Shown here one piece after another: positions 6,977 through 9,026 of a stretch of 9,026 nucleotides of DNA. Source of the stretch: Gammaproteobacteria bacterium (GTDB taxonomy: Bacteria > Pseudomonadota > Gammaproteobacteria > Pseudomonadales > Azotimanducaceae). The notes beneath the pieces were generated by a model, which was not told where the DNA came from, made no database searches, and worked only from the letters and a program-made list of their open reading frames with translations. Location: assembly GCA_009840715.1 (NCBI GenBank), contig VXNE01000028.1, positions 1-9,026 on the forward strand. The letters are read 5' to 3'. A program made the position numbers and the translations under genes. Numbering within the stretch: the first letter of the stretch is position 1; each line of letters starts with the position of its first letter.

Positions 6977-7038
6977 CCGGGTCTCTACCTCAACCCGCTC
7001 GCCGGGGATCGACGCGCCGAGCCATTGAGGTAGGCCGG
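6977..7038 (+). promoter_or_regulatory. Nested hairpin in the soxB leader (candidate cis-regulatory RNA or operator)
   Basis: CTACCTCAA at 6985-6993 is exactly complementary to TTGAGGTAG at 7025-7033. Inside this 9-bp stem, GCTCG at 6997-7001 pairs with CGAGC at 7018-7022. Outside it, CCGG at 6977-6980 can pair with CCGG at 7035-7038. The arms are thus stacked in a single extended stem about 70 bp before the soxB start. It matches no riboswitch class that I can name. It could equally be two half-sites for a dimeric regulator of the divergent genes. Confidence 0.4.
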
Positions 7039-7096
7039 GGCTGTTGCGTCACGGTTAGACGGATCATGCAACCCGTGGGTGGCGCAGCCGGCCAGA

Positions 7097-7102
7097 AAGG
7101 AG
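7097..7102 (+). promoter_or_regulatory. Ribosome binding site of soxB
   Basis: AAGGAG lies eight bases before ATG 7111. It decides between this start and the in-frame ATG at 7066; the N-terminus from 7111 also matches the usual soxB beginning. Confidence 0.75.
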
Positions 7103-7110
7103 CACCTCCC

Positions 7111-8355
7111 ATGAGGGGTTATTCGTTCTCGACAGTACTCGGGCGAGCCCTGCGCGGCCATCGGCGCTGGCCACCCGCCTGGCGTTCCGCGGAACCGGGA
7201 CGGGCCTATGACGTCGTCGTCGTTGGCGGCGGCGGGCACGGCCTGGCCACCGCCTACTACCTGGCGAAGAATCACGGCATCACGAACGTCGCCGTGCTGG
7301 AGAAGGGCTGGCTAGGCGGCGGCAACACGGGGCGCAACACCCAGGTCACGCGGTCCAACTACTTCTGGCCGCAGAGTGCCGCCTTCTTCGAGCGTTCGCT
7401 TGAGCTCTACGAGGGCCTGAGCCAGGACCTCAACTTCAACGTGATGCTGAGCCAGCGCGGCATCCTGACGCTCGCGCACAGTCATCACGAGATGGAGGCC
7501 CTGCGGCGCTGGACGAACGCGATCCGCATCAATGGCATCGACTCCGACGTCCTGACGCCTGCGGAGATCGGCAAGCTCGTGCCGTTGCTCAACCTCGATG
7601 CCCGCTTTCCGGTGCATGGCGGGTTCATCCAGCGCCGCGGCGGCATCTCCCGGCACGACGCGGTGGCCTGGGGCTACGCCCGTGCCGCCAGCGCCCTGGG
7701 CGTGACCGTCGTCGAGCAGTGCGAGGTCACCGGCTTCGACGTCGAGCAGGGCAGGGTGACGGGCGTGTCCACCAACCGGGGCTCCATCGCGGCGGAGCGG
7801 GTCTGCATCTGCGTGGCGGGGCACACGAGCGTGCTGGCGGCAAGAGCGGGCTTGCGCGTGCCGATCACCAGCATGGCGCTGCAGGCGATGGTCAGCGAGC
7901 CGCTGAAGCCATGTCTGGACACGGTCGTGCTTTCGCCGGTGATTCACGTGTACGTCAGCCAGACCGACCGCGGCGAACTCGTGATCGGCGGTGGCGCCGA
8001 CGGCTACGGCAGCTATGCGCAACGTGGAGGCGTGCCGCTGCTCGAGGAAAACCTGGCGGCGCTCATCGAGCTGTTCCCGGCGTTCAGCCGTCTCAGGCTG
8101 ATGCGCCAGTGGGCGGGGATCGTCGACATCACGCCGGACACTACCCCCATCATGGGTCCGACGCCGGTCGGGAACCTGTACGTGAGCGGCGGCTGGGGCA
8201 CCGGCGGCTACAAGGCGATTCCCGCCGGGGGCGAGACCATGGCCTACACGATCGCCCACGACGCGCCGCATCCGCTGATCGCCGACTTCGGCCTGGACCG
8301 GTTCGAGACGGGGGCGCTCATCGACGAGGGCGCGGCGTCGGGAGTGTCGCACTGA
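7111..8355 (+). CDS. soxB: Sarcosine oxidase beta subunit
   Basis: This 414-residue protein is the beta subunit of heterotetrameric sarcosine oxidase, a cytoplasmic flavoenzyme that oxidises sarcosine to glycine with one-carbon transfer to tetrahydrofolate and hydrogen peroxide release. The N-terminus (MRGYSFSTVL, then GHRRWPPAWR) is the family's characteristic leader before the FAD site YDVVVVGGGGHGLATAYYLA at 33-52. WLGGGNTGRNTQVTRSNYF at 67-85 is also typical. His182 in the RHDAVAWGYAR motif corresponds to the histidine that carries covalent FMN in characterised enzymes. Lys368 in GGWGTGGYKAIPAGG fits the lysine proposed to activate oxygen; both assignments are by motif. The length is normal and the frame is intact. 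The stop shares one base with the soxD start (TGATG), so the two are translationally coupled. Expression is probably controlled from the structured upstream region. Confidence 0.95.
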   Translation: MRGYSFSTVLGRALRGHRRWPPAWRSAEPGRAYDVVVVGGGGHGLATAYYLAKNHGITNVAVLEKGWLGGGNTGRNTQVTRSNYFWPQSAAFFERSLELYEGLSQDLNFNVMLSQRGILTLAHSHHEMEALRRWTNAIRINGIDSDVLTPAEIGKLVPLLNLDARFPVHGGFIQRRGGISRHDAVAWGYARAASALGVTVVEQCEVTGFDVEQGRVTGVSTNRGSIAAERVCICVAGHTSVLAARAGLRVPITSMALQAMVSEPLKPCLDTVVLSPVIHVYVSQTDRGELVIGGGADGYGSYAQRGGVPLLEENLAALIELFPAFSRLRLMRQWAGIVDITPDTTPIMGPTPVGNLYVSGGWGTGGYKAIPAGGETMAYTIAHDAPHPLIADFGLDRFETGALIDEGAASGVSH

Positions 8356-8660
8356 TGCTCACGATTCCCTGCCCGTTCTGCGGCGAACGCGACGAGGCGG
8401 AGTTCCGTTACGGCGGCGAGGCGCTGGAGGAGATTCCGCCGGCCGAAGCCAGCGATGCGGAGTGGTCGGACTACCTGTTCAACCGGGACAATCCGAAGGG
8501 GCTCGTGCACGAACGCTGGTGCCACAGCTATGGTTGCAACCAGTGGTTCCAGGTGGTGCGCGAAACCGTGACGCACCGGATTCACGCGGTCTACAAGGTC
8601 GGCGAACTCCGCCCCGACATCGACCATCTGGACGGCGCGGAAGCGCAGGCTGGCGGGTGA
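8355..8660 (+). CDS. soxD: Sarcosine oxidase delta subunit
   Basis: This 101-residue protein is the small zinc-binding delta subunit of heterotetrameric sarcosine oxidase. The zinc ligands can be read directly: Cys6 and Cys9 in CPFCGERDEAEF, and His57 and Cys61 in HERWCHSYGCNQWF, with the same Cys-x2-Cys and His-x3-Cys spacing as in known SoxD proteins. GLVHERW and VRETVTHRI are also family-typical. It overlaps soxB by one base at the start and soxA by four bases at the end (GTGA), the usual soxB-soxD-soxA order. The last ten or so residues are a variable tail. Confidence 0.95.
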   Translation: MLTIPCPFCGERDEAEFRYGGEALEEIPPAEASDAEWSDYLFNRDNPKGLVHERWCHSYGCNQWFQVVRETVTHRIHAVYKVGELRPDIDHLDGAEAQAGG

Positions 8661-9026
8661 GGGTGCTGCAGCCCTTCCGCAAGCCCGAAGGCGGCCGGAT
8701 CGACCGGACGCGCAGCATCGCGTTCACGTTCGACGGGCGAGGCTATGTTGGCCATCCCGGCGACACGCTGGCCTCGGCGCTGCTGGCTAACGGCGTGCGG
8801 GTCCTGGGGCGCAGCATGAAGTTCCACCGCCCCCGTGGCGTCCTGACGGCGGGCAGCGAGGAACCCAACGCCTTGCTGAACGTGGACTGGGGTTCGGGGA
8901 GGATCCCGACGGTCCGGGCTACCGCGATGCCCCTGCTCGACGGCCTCGAGGCCAGGTCCCAGAACTGCTTTCCGTCGGTCAACTTCGACCTGGGGCGCGT
9001 GCTCGATCTCACGCGCGCCCTGTGGC
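8657..9026 (+). CDS. soxA: Sarcosine oxidase alpha subunit (N-terminal part, cut by window end)
   Basis: The first 123 residues of the roughly 950-1000-residue alpha subunit are present. The N-terminal region has the ferredoxin-like (Fer2_4) segment seen in sarcosine oxidase alpha chains: IAFTFDGRGYVGHPGDTLA at 21-39, SALLANGVRVLGRSMKFHRP at 40-59 and GVLTAGSEEPNALL at 61-74. The downstream dinucleotide-binding and aminomethyltransferase-like domains, which bind NAD and tetrahydrofolate in known enzymes, lie beyond the window. The start is taken as GTG 8657, which overlaps the soxD stop (GTGA); another in-frame GTG at 8663 is possible. A soxG gamma-subunit gene is expected downstream but not visible. 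Confidence 0.93.
   Translation, partial: MRVLQPFRKPEGGRIDRTRSIAFTFDGRGYVGHPGDTLASALLANGVRVLGRSMKFHRPRGVLTAGSEEPNALLNVDWGSGRIPTVRATAMPLLDGLEARSQNCFPSVNFDLGRVLDLTRALW

Larger units (their letters stand above)
6811..7110. promoter_or_regulatory. Divergent regulatory region between the reductase gene and soxB
   Basis: This 300-bp stretch has no convincing gene. It must hold the promoters of both the minus-strand reductase gene and the plus-strand sox operon. It contains a perfect 12-bp-stem palindrome (6929-6955), which is part of a repeat also found at 121-150, and a second nested hairpin (6977-7038) closer to soxB. I could not identify a convincing sigma-70 -35/-10 pair on either strand. I also looked for glycine-riboswitch core motifs, a plausible expectation upstream of a glycine-producing enzyme, and did not see them. 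Confidence 0.5.

Noticed and set aside
6811..7110. Glycine or tetrahydrofolate riboswitch upstream of soxB
   Set aside because: The conserved core motifs of these classes were not found by eye. A covariance-model scan would settle it.
7312..8352. 346-codon minus-strand open frame opposite soxB
   Set aside because: It is antisense to an unmistakable soxB; the product is His/Arg-rich shadow sequence.

Overview
The window is GC-rich throughout, with strongly G/C-biased third codon positions and densely packed genes on both strands. It looks like a proteobacterium (my guess is an uncultured gamma- or alphaproteobacterium), because it carries a heterotetrameric sarcosine oxidase operon next to lipoprotein and secreted peptidase-like genes. 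This is inference from gene content; no rRNA or tRNA gene is visible.

Layout. (1) 1-131, plus strand: C-terminal end of an unrecognised protein. (2) 173-2418, minus strand: a metal-dependent amidohydrolase, probably a lipoprotein. Its reading frame is broken by a -1 shift near position 670-700, so the C-terminal ~170 residues lie in another frame. (3) 2529-4310, plus strand: a secreted DUF885 protein with the HESVPGHH metallopeptidase-like motif, divergent from the amidohydrolase. (4) 4234-5691, minus strand: an AAA_14/DUF4143 ATPase whose 3' end overlaps DUF885 tail to tail by 77 bp. (5) 5713-5841: an AT-rich gap with a terminator-like hairpin. (6) 5842-6810, minus strand: an ornithine cyclodeaminase/mu-crystallin family reductase. 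(7) 6811-7110: a 300-bp divergent intergenic region holding a perfect 12-bp-stem palindrome and a second nested hairpin. (8) 7111 to the window end, plus strand: soxB, soxD and the start of soxA, joined by overlapping stop/start codons.

How the genes work together. soxB-soxD-soxA encode the beta, delta and alpha subunits of sarcosine oxidase, which demethylates sarcosine to glycine and passes the one-carbon unit to tetrahydrofolate; the gamma subunit gene probably follows outside the window. The divergent cyclodeaminase-like reductase may act on a related imino or N-alkyl amino acid and shares the regulatory region. The amidohydrolase and DUF885 genes are a second divergent pair, both predicted to act outside the cytoplasm, possibly in peptide or amide breakdown. 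The DUF4143 ATPase has no obvious link to either pair.

No defence island, CRISPR array, transposase or clearly new multi-gene system is visible. The points most worth a second look are the frameshifted amidohydrolase, a ~30-nt palindromic repeat present twice (121-150 and 6932-6961), and the structured leader in front of soxB.
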